Positions 49,170 to 57,777 of a stretch of DNA of 64,000 bases are shown here, one piece after another. The notes under the pieces are model-generated. The model was not told where the DNA came from and did not search any database. It was given only the letters and a program-made list of their open reading frames with translations. The stretch is taken from NCBI GenBank assembly GCA_964642445.1, contig CAZXQZ010000001.1:5001-69000 (forward strand). Direction: 5' to 3'. The number at the start of each line of letters is the position of its first letter. The stretch's first letter is position 1. The translations under genes and the position numbers were made by a program. The stretch is from SSC4 sp964642445 (GTDB lineage: Bacteria; Chloroflexota; Anaerolineae; SSC4; Amarolineaceae).

Positions 49170-49667
49170 TCAATTGGGCGACGGGAAAATGCCCTGCAGG
49201 GCAATGGCGAAGTTTAGCACGGTGAAGGGCTGCATGTTCAGATGCGCCTGGCTGCCGCCTGCTGGTGAAATGGATGTGCTGCGCATCGCCACCAGGCTGC
49301 TGGCCGGGCCGTAGATTTGTCCCGACTGAGCCAGCACATTGCCCGTCGGCGTGGCGGTGTTGGCGGTTTGGCTCGAAGCCTGTACCAGATGACTGTGTCC
49401 GGGCATCTCCGACATCGTCAGAGTGTGGTTTTCTTCACCCGCGCGTTCGCCGAGGGTAACGCCGTTGCCGGTGTGGACCGGTATCCGGCTGCGCAGGTCA
49501 GGCAAGGCAAACGTCGTTTGGCCGTTGCCACCGTAGGTGGTTCCCAGCAGCGAGAACAGGGCCTGATTCTGGTTGATGGGCAATAACTGCCCATTACACA
49601 GTGCCCAACCCCGCGGCGCAAAGTTGAACGAAAGAATCCGAATTTCGGCCAGGAACGGTTCGCTCAT
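49170..49667 (-). CDS. Phage tail-collar/Mdp-type protein 3
   Basis: The 165-residue collar protein has FLAEIRILSFNFAPRGWALC, NGQLLPINQNQALFSLLGTT, YGGNGQTTFALPDLRSRIPV, MSEMPGHSHLVQASSQTANT and SQAHLNMQPFTVLNFAIALQ. It is the first gene of the three-copy set. The ATG at 49667 (MSEPF) is preferred: AAGGAG lies nine bases upstream and it matches MSDPY of copy 1. An ATG at 49673 is closer to the Shine-Dalgarno sequence. Variation among the copies is confined to the middle third. Confidence 0.9.
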   Translation of the reverse strand: MSEPFLAEIRILSFNFAPRGWALCNGQLLPINQNQALFSLLGTTYGGNGQTTFALPDLRSRIPVHTGNGVTLGERAGEENHTLTMSEMPGHSHLVQASSQTANTATPTGNVLAQSGQIYGPASSLVAMRSTSISPAGGSQAHLNMQPFTVLNFAIALQGIFPSPN

Positions 49668-50096
49668 ATCCATGTTCTCCTTTTTGGCATCGATTGGCAT
49701 TGAGTAGCATGGCCCGGGTGCATCAGGGTGGGCAGCTGCGCAGATCATCACCTGGCACTGGTACCGTGGCCAGCGGGTGGTCAGGTTGATGGCAGTCGCT
49801 CGTACGCGGAACGGGTGAGATAAGGTGTCCAACAGCGGACAGTAGTGTAACACACATTCCAAACACGGTCAAATAACATCAGCGTGGGCCATCAACGCAA
49901 TGGTCGCAAGGTGGTTAGATTACTATGATGCGGCCACCATTGGCGGGTCATCGTGCGGCATCTCGATCGCAGAATGCAGGGCCGCTTCACTGCAGGTCCT
50001 GCGCTGGCACGAGGAAAGTGAGATTGACGCGCTGCCCTGGCTGTGATATCATCCAGCCACGCCGGTCCCCGCCCAAACCTGGCGACAGGGAAGTAG
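49668..50096. promoter_or_regulatory. Divergent intergenic region (429 bp)
   Basis: No convincing gene is visible. It separates the leftward tail-collar operon from the rightward NB-ARC gene and must hold promoters for both. The stretch around 49845-49930 is AT-richer than the flanks, which would suit promoters, but I cannot fix -10/-35 elements. Short open frames entering the region are extensions of genes and lack coding character. Confidence 0.4.
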
Positions 50097-51533
50097 ATGA
50101 CCACAGCCGACACGCACACGTTCACCGTTCTGCTCGATGACGTATATACCGCGCTCAAGTCGTGGCATCGCGAACCAGGCGCTGGCAGCCCGTTGCGTGG
50201 CCTGTACATCGTGCAGCAGATGCGTGCATTGACGCATCGCAGCGATCGCGAGGTCACCAACGAACTGCTTCTGCACGCGCTGCAAACGCTGCAGACCACA
50301 AATGTCCTCGAGGCCAACATCCTACGGCTGCGCTTTCTCGATGCGCAGCCGGCGCATCGCGTCGCCAACCGCTATAATCTTTCGGAGGCCACGCTCTTTC
50401 GCCGGCAGAACGATGGCCTGATCCTGCTCACTGCGATCATCCAGCGGCAAGAGGACGCCGCCCGCATCAGCCGCGTCACCCAGCTGACCCAACGCCTGGA
50501 AGCTTCCACCTATTCGCGCTTGATGGGAGTTGACTCGCACCTGGCCACGTTCTCGGCCATGTTGGCCGCGCCAGGACCCCCCTGGCTGCTGGCGCTCGAA
50601 GGGAGCGGTGGGATTGGCAAGACATCGCTGGCCGATGCGCTCTTGCGACGCCTCGTCCAGGCCGACCTCGACGCGGAGATTGGCTGGGTCAGTGCGCGCA
50701 CCCAGGTTTTCGGCCTGGGCGGGGCTATCCGAACTATCGCCAGGCCCGCCTTGACATCCGATGCCCTGGTGGATGCCCTGGCCGCGCAGCTGCTGGGGGA
50801 CCTGCCCGGACTCGAGCTACGGTCACACAGCGAGCGGCAGAGCGCTTTGCAGGTGCGGCTCAAAGAAAAACCCCACGTCATTGTGGTCGACAATCTCGAG
50901 ACGGTGCTCGACGTCAGCAGCCTGCTGCCACTTCTGCGCAGCCTGTGCGACCCTACCCGCTTCATCCTGACCTCGCGCCAGAGCCTGTTCGAGGAAGCGG
51001 ACATCTTTCATTTCCCGATGCCTGAGCTGGATGAGCCAGATGCCCTGGCGTTCGTGCGCTGGGAGGCGTCGCTGCGCAATCTGCCAGCCCTGCAGCAAGC
51101 TTCTGCGCGGGAGCTGCAACCGATCTATGCCACCGTGGGCGGCAACCCGCTGGCACTGCGTCTGGTCGTCGGCTTGACCCATACACATGCCCTGGACACC
51201 GTGCTGGCCGACCTGACGGCTGCGCGTGGCACCAACATCGAAAACCTGTATGAGTTCATCTACCGCCGTGCGTGGAACGAACTGGACGATACAACCCGCC
51301 GTGCATTCCTGGCCATGCCCCTGGTCAGCGCCCGTGGCGGTACGATCGACTATCTCGCCGAAGTGAGCAGCCTGGGAGTCTCCGAAGTCCGCACCGCGTT
51401 AGAACGGCTGGTGGCTTTGAACCTGGTCGATGGCCGCGGTGATCTGCACGAACGCCGCTACACCATTCACAACTTGACGCGCACCTTTTTGCAGGAGCAG
51501 GTTGCGCGTTGGGGCAGTCAAACTCAGAGCTGA
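50097..51533 (+). CDS. NB-ARC-type STAND ATPase
   Basis: The 478-residue protein has an N-terminal helical part (1-150) of unknown family, then the NB-ARC core: Walker A GSGGIGKTSLADALL near 168, KPHVIVVDNLETVLD (Walker B, near 259), a FILTSRQSL segment near 290 and the GNPLALRLV motif (GLPL) near 350. A winged-helix part ends at RRYTIHNLTRTFLQEQVARW. The N-terminal YNLSEATLFRRQNDGLI resembles a helix-turn-helix. Stops shortly before a TPR gene, so the sensor repeats are encoded separately. STAND proteins switch signalling or defence on when a ligand is sensed. Confidence 0.87.
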   Translation: MTTADTHTFTVLLDDVYTALKSWHREPGAGSPLRGLYIVQQMRALTHRSDREVTNELLLHALQTLQTTNVLEANILRLRFLDAQPAHRVANRYNLSEATLFRRQNDGLILLTAIIQRQEDAARISRVTQLTQRLEASTYSRLMGVDSHLATFSAMLAAPGPPWLLALEGSGGIGKTSLADALLRRLVQADLDAEIGWVSARTQVFGLGGAIRTIARPALTSDALVDALAAQLLGDLPGLELRSHSERQSALQVRLKEKPHVIVVDNLETVLDVSSLLPLLRSLCDPTRFILTSRQSLFEEADIFHFPMPELDEPDALAFVRWEASLRNLPALQQASARELQPIYATVGGNPLALRLVVGLTHTHALDTVLADLTAARGTNIENLYEFIYRRAWNELDDTTRRAFLAMPLVSARGGTIDYLAEVSSLGVSEVRTALERLVALNLVDGRGDLHERRYTIHNLTRTFLQEQVARWGSQTQS

Positions 51534-51538
51534 CATCC

Positions 51539-52732
51539 ATGGTCGAGCCACCGTCCCAACCTGATTATCCGACATTGTTCCGTGAACACGTCGAGCGCAG
51601 TACGGCACGCACCCATGCTGATGTGCAGCGCGCTGGCACACCGCTGCCCGAAGAGGTACGTGAGCAGACACTGCATGTGCTGAGTTTTGCCCTCGATCTC
51701 CCGTCGACCTGGCCACTGACGCGTGATTTGCTGCAGACGCTGGCGCCACAGCTCGAGCAGGCCGGTTTGCGCGAGGACTGGATTCCATTTGTGGAGAAAG
51801 GCATTCTCATCAGCGACGTGCAGGGGGACACCACCGTGGGTGCTGAGCTGCGGCTGCAGATGGGAATCTTGCTGCAGGCGATTGGGGAGTATCAGGAGGC
51901 CCGGCAGCATCTGGCCACAGCCGCCGCCGCGTTTGCGGTGGTGGATCAGCCTGGCGGGCAGGCCCGGGCCCTGAGTCGCGCCGCCTACATCGCCCACTTA
52001 CAGAACCGTGTTCCAGAAGGACGGCCCCTGGTCGAGGCTGCCATGGCTTTGCTCACCGAGGATGACCCGCAGTTCGCCTACTGCTGCCTGGTATCGGGTA
52101 TGTTGGCCTTCGACGAGGAAAACTGGACAGCAGCTATTGTCTGGGGCGAGCGGGCCGTGGCGCTGTGCGAGCGGCACGGTGAGCGGCGCACAGCCGCCTT
52201 TGCCCTGAACAACCTGAGCATGGCCTATCGTTGGGCAGGTCGTCTGGCCGAGGCGGGGGCGTGCGGCGAGCGCGCCGTTCGACTCTTCCAAGAGGTGGGC
52301 GATCCCGTCAACCTGGGTGCCGCCGCATACACGCTGGGTAACCTCTACATCACACAGGGTGACGTCGAGAAGGCACTGGAACGTTATGTGCAGGCCGAGG
52401 CCACACTGCGCAGCTACGGTGAAGGGCGCGCCGCCCTGACGTGGCAGGGCATCGCACGCGCGCTGCGTCTCTTGGGGCGTTATGACAGCGCAGTGTCGTA
52501 CTACCAGCAGGTACTTACCGCACTGCGCCAGCTGAACGATCACATCGGCGTGGTCAACGCGCTGGATGGCATGGGGCTGACCTACCAGGCTATGGGGCTG
52601 CCCGATCAGGCGCGCGCCGCTTACACGGAGGCGCTGGCCGTGCTGGCACCGCGGGAGACGATGCCAGGCTATGCCAGCTATCTGACGATGGTCCAGGCGC
52701 ATCTCGCCGCACTGGACGAAGCCACGCCGTAG
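51539..52732 (+). CDS. TPR-repeat protein partner of the NB-ARC ATPase
   Basis: The 397-residue protein has at least five tetratricopeptide repeats from about residue 90 to the end (RLQMGILLQAIGEYQEARQH, AFALNNLSMAYRWAGRLAEA, AAYTLGNLYITQGDVEKALE, GIARALRLLGRYDSAVSYYQ, LDGMGLTYQAMGLPDQARAA). The N-terminal 80 residues are not recognised. The ATG at 51539 lies 5 bp after the NB-ARC stop, so coupled translation is likely. The pair looks like a split STAND regulator in which the TPR chain supplies ligand sensing (inference). Confidence 0.85.
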   Translation: MVEPPSQPDYPTLFREHVERSTARTHADVQRAGTPLPEEVREQTLHVLSFALDLPSTWPLTRDLLQTLAPQLEQAGLREDWIPFVEKGILISDVQGDTTVGAELRLQMGILLQAIGEYQEARQHLATAAAAFAVVDQPGGQARALSRAAYIAHLQNRVPEGRPLVEAAMALLTEDDPQFAYCCLVSGMLAFDEENWTAAIVWGERAVALCERHGERRTAAFALNNLSMAYRWAGRLAEAGACGERAVRLFQEVGDPVNLGAAAYTLGNLYITQGDVEKALERYVQAEATLRSYGEGRAALTWQGIARALRLLGRYDSAVSYYQQVLTALRQLNDHIGVVNALDGMGLTYQAMGLPDQARAAYTEALAVLAPRETMPGYASYLTMVQAHLAALDEATP

Positions 52733-52824
52733 ACCGGGCACCCCTGAGCACCAGATTGGCGGAAAGCAACTTCGGGAATCGGCCCAAGCTCCCCGAAGTT
52801 GCCATGATGTGAACGCAGACTCAC

Positions 52825-53034
52825 TCAGCCGCAGCTGATGTCACGACAGGTATCCAGCCTGGCCAGGGCGATCGGCACAGGTGCCTGCGTGTCTGGCAGA
52901 CCCCAACCGGTGAGACCTTCCGCACCGGGCAGGTCGAACGCCATACCCACCGACATCGGCAGCATGCCGGGGAACAACACCGCCGCCAGAACCAGCACCC
53001 ACAACACGACGAACCACACATGACCTGCGCGCAT
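52825..53034 (-). CDS. Small single-span membrane protein
   Basis: The 69-residue protein has one hydrophobic segment (WFVVLWVLVLAAVLFPGMLP) near its N-terminus and a short tail with two cysteines (LDTCRDISCG). No family is recognised. The ATG at 53034 follows GGGAGGT. The upstream leader (53050-53210) shows motifs resembling a riboswitch; if it is one, this small protein would be its target. Confidence 0.5.
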   Translation of the reverse strand: MRAGHVWFVVLWVLVLAAVLFPGMLPMSVGMAFDLPGAEGLTGWGLPDTQAPVPIALARLDTCRDISCG

Positions 53035-53049
53035 CTCAACTGACCTCCC

Positions 53050-53210
53050 TGGACCAGGTCCAAGAGGCTCATCGAGTACTGGGGATCCCCACCGCGTGGG
53101 CGGTGCACGTGCTTTCCCCAACGAGCAGGATTAGGTTGTACCGGTGCCCACAGTGTACACGCGTGGAACTCTCAGCAGTCTATCACACCTCTCTCAGCAG
53201 TCTCGCAACT
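53050..53210 (-). promoter_or_regulatory. Possible structured leader with TPP-riboswitch-like motifs
   Basis: Read on the minus strand the segment carries GCTGAGAG (53169-53176), then after 40-odd bases AACCTAATC and GGGGAAAG, in the order of the TPP element's CTGAGA and ACCTGATC...GGGAA. The match is imperfect (ACCTAATC instead of ACCTGATC, and the 3' stem is short) and a second CTGAGAG copy lies farther up. It precedes the small membrane protein gene. This may be a degenerate or unrelated structure. Confidence 0.25.
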
Positions 53211-53460
53211 TTGGGGAGGGAGTAGGGAGTAGGGAGTACGGAGTAGGGGGAACGGATTGAACGGATGACTTGGAGTGCGCAAGCCATGCTTGCGCTTTCG
53301 CTCCGCAGCGTTCGGTGGAACGGATTGCTGTCAACGGATTTGGGGGATAGGGGTTGGGGTTTAGAGGCAGCGAGTGGGTTGCGGTGAGGTCGTGACCAAC
53401 CGGCAAGGAGGCCGTCCAACCGTGCAGTATCGCAATCCGAAAGCGAGAGGAAGTAACCCC
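53205..53460. repeat. Intergenic region with short direct repeats
   Basis: At about 53216-53250 an imperfect gggagta heptamer is repeated four to five times, and aacggatt recurs three times between 53251 and 53340. There is also a direct 13-bp repeat ctctcagcagtct at 53169-53181 and 53191-53203. No gene is visible before the DinB start. Confidence 0.6.
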
Positions 53461-54030
53461 ATGCTGCCGTTCGAGCGGTTGAACAATCGGCAATTGACGT
53501 TAGCGGAGTTGACTGCCAATTTGACCGTCGCTGACCTGCGCGACTTGACGGACGAGATGGTCGATACGATGCAGACGTTGATTGCAGAGTGCGGTGATGC
53601 GGCTGTAACGTTTGTGCCGGTCGATCCGGAGGCGGACGACCCGTATGCCGAAACCATCGAGGAAGCCACGTTAGCCTGGACATTGGGACACGTCATCGTG
53701 CATACGACCGCCAGTGCCGAGGAGTCGGCGTTCCTGGCGGCTGAGTTGGCGCGCGGCGTTCCCCTGCATGGGCGCTCGCGTTACGAAGTGCCATGGCAGG
53801 ATATCACAACGATCGAGCAGTGCCGGCAGCGCTTGGAGGAAAGTCGGCGTATGCGTTTGGCCAGTCTGGAGATGTGGCCGGATTTGCCGCACATGGATGT
53901 CACCGTGACCTACGGGTGGACGCCAGACCCGGTGAATGCTGTGGGGCGGTTTGTGCTGGGGCTCAAACACGATCACGCGCATCTCGGCCAGCTGGCCGAG
54001 ATCGTACGCCAGGTACGGGCAGCGCGTTAG
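53461..54030 (+). CDS. DinB-superfamily protein
   Basis: The 189-residue protein has a DinB four-helix pattern with metal-binding histidines: AWTLGHVIVHTTASAEESAF carries the first, and LKHDHAHLGQLAEIVRQVRA the last two. Members act as thiol transferases or damage-induced proteins; the activity here is unknown. The ATG at 53461 gives a family-like start (MLPFERLNNRQ) and has GAGAGGAAG ten bases upstream. It converges on the PASTA gene across a shared terminator hairpin. Confidence 0.78.
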   Translation: MLPFERLNNRQLTLAELTANLTVADLRDLTDEMVDTMQTLIAECGDAAVTFVPVDPEADDPYAETIEEATLAWTLGHVIVHTTASAEESAFLAAELARGVPLHGRSRYEVPWQDITTIEQCRQRLEESRRMRLASLEMWPDLPHMDVTVTYGWTPDPVNAVGRFVLGLKHDHAHLGQLAEIVRQVRAAR

Positions 54031-54043
54031 CGATCCACAAAAA

Positions 54044-54090
54044 AACCGCCCTCATTTTGCCGGCAATGTCCCGGCAAAATGAGGGCGGTT
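54044..54090. terminator. Convergent-gene terminator hairpin (20-bp arms)
   Basis: Arms 54044-54063 (begin aaccgccctc) and 54071-54090 are exact reverse complements with a 7-nt loop. On the minus strand the hairpin is followed by a T run, so it should end the leftward PASTA gene; it could also stop the DinB transcript. Confidence 0.8.
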
Positions 54091-54124
54091 GGCTGTGATG
54101 GGTCCTGGGAAAGGATCGACGGGT

Positions 54125-55073
54125 TCACCCGCCGCAGCGATTCCGGTANNNNNNNNNNNNNNNNNNNNNNNNNNNNNNNNNNNNNNNNNNNNNNNNNNNN
54201 NNNNNNNNNNNNNNNNNNNNNNNNNNNNNNNNNNNNNNNNNNNNNNNNGCCTGGTTCGACCTCGGTGCCCGTGGGTGGCTCGACGCGCGCGATGCGCCCG
54301 GCAGGGATGTCAGGGCTGTATTCCTTGTCCATGAGAGCGCTCAGTCCGGCCTGTTCGACCAGGTACTGCGCCTCGCCCGGATCGAGGCCTGTGACGTAGG
54401 GCACGGCTGCGGCGGCTGCCGCGCTCGCAATCACGAGGGTCACCGAGCTTTTGGGCGCAACCTGCGAGCCAGCGGGGGGAATGGTCTTGATAACGTGACC
54501 GGGGGAGACCGTCGGGTCCGGCGCGCTATCCAGGTTTACCTCAAGACCGGCCTCGCGCAAGACCAGCCTGGCTCTTTCTGAGAGCTCGCCTCTGAGGTCG
54601 GGTACGGTGACCGTGCGCTCCGTCACCGTTTTTGGCCACAGCAAATAGATCCCGACGAGAACGATCAGGCCAACGATGACGGCCAACCAGGTGACCCACC
54701 GCCGGGAGGATCGCGCCGCCGGGGGTGATGGTGTGACCACGCGCGGTGCTGGCGCGGCGGCCGGTGCAACGGTTGCCGGTGGTGGTGCAGGGTGGCCAGC
54801 AGCCACCCACTGGTCATAGGCGGTTGCCGCAGTCTGCAGGGGCGGGTAAACCGGATACTCGGCCGTGACCACACGGAGCAGTGCGGGCAGTTTGCTCTGG
54901 TGCTCGGCTTCGAGCACAATCTCGTGCCAGTTGTCGATGGCGCGATCTTTGAAAGCGATGCGTGCCACATCGACACCTGCGGCGGTCGCCACACGTGCGG
55001 CGCTGTCCTCGTCACGGTACAGGTCAGCCAGCACGTTCTCGAGCTGGGCGAAAACAGCGGCTTGAGTAGGCAT
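54125..55073 (-). CDS. Death-like/effector-associated domain, membrane span and PASTA repeats (gap inside)
   Basis: Residues 1-75 (LENVLADLYRDEDSAARVAT, AFKDRAIDNWHEIVLEAEHQ, LPALLRVVTAEYPVYPPLQ) resemble the effector-associated/bacterial death-like adaptor domains of STAND and caspase systems. A Pro/Ala linker, a membrane span near 140 (WVTWLAVIVGLIVLVGIYLL) and at least two PASTA domains (VPDLRGELSERARLVLREAG, VPYVTGLDPGEAQYLVEQAG) follow. The 100-N gap breaks the third. After the gap, the frame is unknown; one frame stops at 54125, before the terminator hairpin, and is preferred. PASTA domains usually bind wall fragments, so this may be a wall sensor linked to a death-fold output (inference). 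Confidence 0.7.
54149..54248. other. Assembly gap (100 N) inside a coding region
   Basis: Exactly 100 N interrupting the PASTA gene. The flanks are not similar, unlike the first gap, so sequence is truly missing; repetitive PASTA-coding DNA is a likely cause. Confidence 0.97.
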
Positions 55074-55184
55074 CGTTCACCTCGTTTCACCGCATTCGGT
55101 TGTGAAAAAGGAAACACCTCTGCTTTCTTTATAGCACCAATCGCCCGCAGTGGCAACTGTATCAACCGAGGTGTGACTGCTCGC

Positions 55185-56048
55185 CTAGAGAGGAGGACGG
55201 CATGCGCCCCCCAACCGCCGCCAACCCTGAGCGTGGCTGAGATGTTTGGCCGTGTCGAACTGGCTGGCGGCCAATGCTGCCGCCAGGTCATCGACGGTTA
55301 AAAAGGAGCCATAAGTCAGATAGGCGGATCCGCGCGGGATTACCAGGCTGCCGTCGGGGAAGATCATGACGTAGATGCGATCCAGGGTGGCGTGGCTGAG
55401 GAAGTTGACGCGTATCGCCGTGCGGTTCGCCAGCTGCTGCGCCAACGCGGCAAACTCGGCATCGGTCACCAGGAGCTCATCCCAGTTGGCGTCGAACATG
55501 GCGCGGGGAAAGGCCTGAAAGACGTTGTAAAAGACGCGGGCCGTCGTCGTCTGAGCGTAGGCTTCGGCCAGGTCCAAAATGGCCGGCACGTGGGCCACGT
55601 TGTGGCGCGTGACCGGCGTGCACAGCTTGACGTCAATGGTGGGGTAGGCACGCAGCCACTCCAGATCACGTTGGATGGCGGCAAAGTGGCCCGGTTTTTT
55701 GGTGCGGGCGTTGATCTCCTCGTTTGGCCCATCCAGTGGCAGTGAGATCAGGTCGATCGCGGGATTGACTGCGGCCAGAAACTCAGCGGTCAGTGTATCG
55801 CCGGTGGTGGAGAGAGCCACCTCGAGTTCGCAGGTTTTGGCGTAGAGAAGCAGCTCGCCCAGGTCTGCCCGCTGCACCGGGTCGCCGCCGGTGAATACAA
55901 TGCGGGTAGCGCCTACGTTCTTGACGCGCGCAATGATGCGCTGCGCCGTATGCGTGTCGACGATGCAGGCAAAGCCCTGAGGTCCCCAGCAGTACGGGCA
56001 CTCCTGGCTGCATTCGGCGGTGACGTGGAAGTCGATCGTGGCAATCAT
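55185..56048 (-). CDS. Radical SAM enzyme
   Basis: The 287-residue protein has the [4Fe-4S] motif CSQECPYC (C-x3-C-x2-C) near residue 13, the FTGGDP glycine-rich SAM motif near 53, and LSTTGDTLTAEFLAAV, LISLPLDGPNEEINARTKK, DVKLCTPVTRHNVAHVPAIL. No other iron-sulphur cluster is seen. It has a general similarity to small, viperin-like and QueE/YydL-like radical SAM proteins; none is certain. Its ATG overlaps the stop of the upstream nuclease-family gene by 4 bp (ATGA), so the two are co-translated. Confidence 0.85.
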   Translation of the reverse strand: MIATIDFHVTAECSQECPYCWGPQGFACIVDTHTAQRIIARVKNVGATRIVFTGGDPVQRADLGELLLYAKTCELEVALSTTGDTLTAEFLAAVNPAIDLISLPLDGPNEEINARTKKPGHFAAIQRDLEWLRAYPTIDVKLCTPVTRHNVAHVPAILDLAEAYAQTTTARVFYNVFQAFPRAMFDANWDELLVTDAEFAALAQQLANRTAIRVNFLSHATLDRIYVMIFPDGSLVIPRGSAYLTYGSFLTVDDLAAALAASQFDTAKHLSHAQGWRRLGGACRPPL

Positions 56049-57109
56049 AAGTCAAAATCAGCCACCACAGCCCCATGGTCCGACGCCTGGGTGCGCGTGC
56101 TCGTGACTTCGGGATAGTGCGGCCACTTGGTTTTGGTGTAGATGCCGCGCCGCTCGATGTGCACGGCGGTCAGGTGGCTGCGTAGGGCCTGGGAAACGAA
56201 CAGGTAGTCCAGCTGCTGGCTGCCGGTGCGGAAGGTCGAGCGCCGATCTGCCGGCAGCTCGAGGTTGATGTTATATAGGCCGGGATGGCTCACGAGTGCC
56301 TCCAGCGACCAGCTCGACGGGTCCGAGTTCAAATCGCCGGCTACGACGACGAATTCATGGTCCAGGTCGTGCGCGCTCGCCAGCTCGGCCACGCGACGGG
56401 CCTGGGTGCGCCGGCGTTTGTTGCTCTGCGGGTCACCCGATGACGAATAGCCCATCGACTTGAAGTGATTGACCAGCAGGTGCAGCGGTTGGCCGCCGGG
56501 CAGGCCCAGATCGACCTGAACCTCCAGGCAGTCGCGCGAGAACAGGGCGACGTTGTTGCCTTCGTAGGTGGTTCGCTCGTGGATGTGGCTGCGCAGCCAG
56601 CCAACCGGGCGCCGCGCCATCATGGCCACGTCGATGCCGCGCGAATCGTTGCCCTCGATCGACATGATGGTGGTATAACGCGCGTGGCCGGCTGGCTTGA
56701 GGAAGCGGGTGTACAACAAATCGTCGTGAAACGCCTGCAGCAGATTGCGGTTTTCGATTTCGATCAGGCAGATGACGTCGGCGTCGATGTCGGCGATGAC
56801 GCGCGCTGTGTTCTCGACCGCGATGTCGTCGACGGTGCCGCGCACCAGTTCGACGGTGCCCAACCACTCGCCCGCGCCATCCGCCGCGCTGTACGTGCCA
56901 CGCAGGTTGTTAATGAAGGCATACCCCTGGAGCTTCTGCACCAGGTCGGCGATGCGGGCGTGGTCGAAGACTTCGGCGTGCAGCGCGGCCTGCAGTTTGG
57001 CCACGTAACCCAAGAGCTGGTTGGCGCGGGTTTTGCTTTCGCCAAAGATCTTCGGCCGGCTGAAGAGGTTCTCGCAGTTGAAGGTCGCGAGCCGAAAGGT
57101 GTTGGCCAT
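56045..57109 (-). CDS. Endonuclease/exonuclease/phosphatase-family protein
   Basis: The 354-residue protein has a complete EEP active site: RLATFNCENLFSRP (Asn), DVICLIEIENRNLL (metal-binding Glu), GNDSRGIDVAMMAR, LLVNHFKSMGYSS (catalytic His), FVVVAGDLNSDPSSWSLEAL (GDxN), and the final SDHGAVVADF (Asp-His). It hydrolyses phosphodiesters, probably nucleic acid or a phospholipid. No signal peptide. GAGGGA precedes the ATG at 57109. Its coupling with the radical SAM gene suggests a shared process. Confidence 0.9.
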   Translation of the reverse strand: MANTFRLATFNCENLFSRPKIFGESKTRANQLLGYVAKLQAALHAEVFDHARIADLVQKLQGYAFINNLRGTYSAADGAGEWLGTVELVRGTVDDIAVENTARVIADIDADVICLIEIENRNLLQAFHDDLLYTRFLKPAGHARYTTIMSIEGNDSRGIDVAMMARRPVGWLRSHIHERTTYEGNNVALFSRDCLEVQVDLGLPGGQPLHLLVNHFKSMGYSSSGDPQSNKRRRTQARRVAELASAHDLDHEFVVVAGDLNSDPSSWSLEALVSHPGLYNINLELPADRRSTFRTGSQQLDYLFVSQALRSHLTAVHIERRGIYTKTKWPHYPEVTSTRTQASDHGAVVADFDL

Positions 57110-57228
57110 GGATGTCCCTCCGGGCACAAAACGTCTTGCTGTGATCGAATGTGGGGTGCCTGTCTACCAGGAATTATATACCCCGAAGGTTGATTTGTGC
57201 CAATGGGAGAGGCTGAGACCATGCATGG

Positions 57229-57735
57229 TCAAGGCGCAGTCGTGAAGTCGGACCAAACGTACCGGCTCGCAAGACATACTACATCGACCGTCCAGTTTTC
57301 ACCCTGTCCCGCCACGCGTGGCATGCCGGCCCGTACCTCCCATCCTCCGTCGGGCAACTGGTGTGCCTGGGCCAATAACAATTCCTGATACCCCGTTGAT
57401 GTGCTCAAGGTGAAGTCGGTGGCAGAAACGCCGGTCTCGGCCCGGTATTCATTCGTTGTGGAGTCACGCACGAGGTCGGAGCGCACGGCCGGCCCGCTGG
57501 ATACCGTGCTGTACGGTATATATTTCGCGCCATCCCGTGCAAACACGTTGTTGTCCACGCACAGCATGTCGATGTCCCACTTGGATGGTTCCATCTCTCC
57601 ATAGCCGGGGAATGTCGTGATACTGGCGTTGATTTGGGGCGGAATATGGACATTGATTCCCACATCGTGACAGGCTGTCATTACCAACATCACCAGCAAC
57701 AGGATGGTGACATGAATAAGAACACGCGTTGTCAT
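57229..57735 (-). CDS. Lipoprotein of unknown function
   Basis: The 168-residue protein has a signal with lipobox LVMTAC near residue 17-22, then a beta-rich domain (GINVHIPPQINASITTFPGY, KWDIDMLCVDNNVFARDGAK, GYQELLLAQAHQLPDGGWEV, ENWTVDVVCLASRYVW). No family is recognised. GGGAGGT precedes the ATG. It lies alone between the nuclease-family gene and the small EWxGxVEH protein, all leftward. Confidence 0.8.
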   Translation of the reverse strand: MTTRVLIHVTILLLVMLVMTACHDVGINVHIPPQINASITTFPGYGEMEPSKWDIDMLCVDNNVFARDGAKYIPYSTVSSGPAVRSDLVRDSTTNEYRAETGVSATDFTLSTSTGYQELLLAQAHQLPDGGWEVRAGMPRVAGQGENWTVDVVCLASRYVWSDFTTAP

Positions 57736-57777
57736 CTCAACCTCCCTGCAGTATTTCGTCCATTGTTACGTTGTCTT

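Noticed and set aside
53041..53160. SRP RNA, RNase P RNA or a cobalamin riboswitch in the leader
   Set aside because: The diagnostic blocks (GGUCAGGUCCGGAAGG, GAGGAAAGUCCGGGC, or the B12 box) are absent on both strands.
53216..53250. CRISPR-like repeats in the gggagta array
   Set aside because: Units are 7 bp with no spacers; it is a short tandem repeat.
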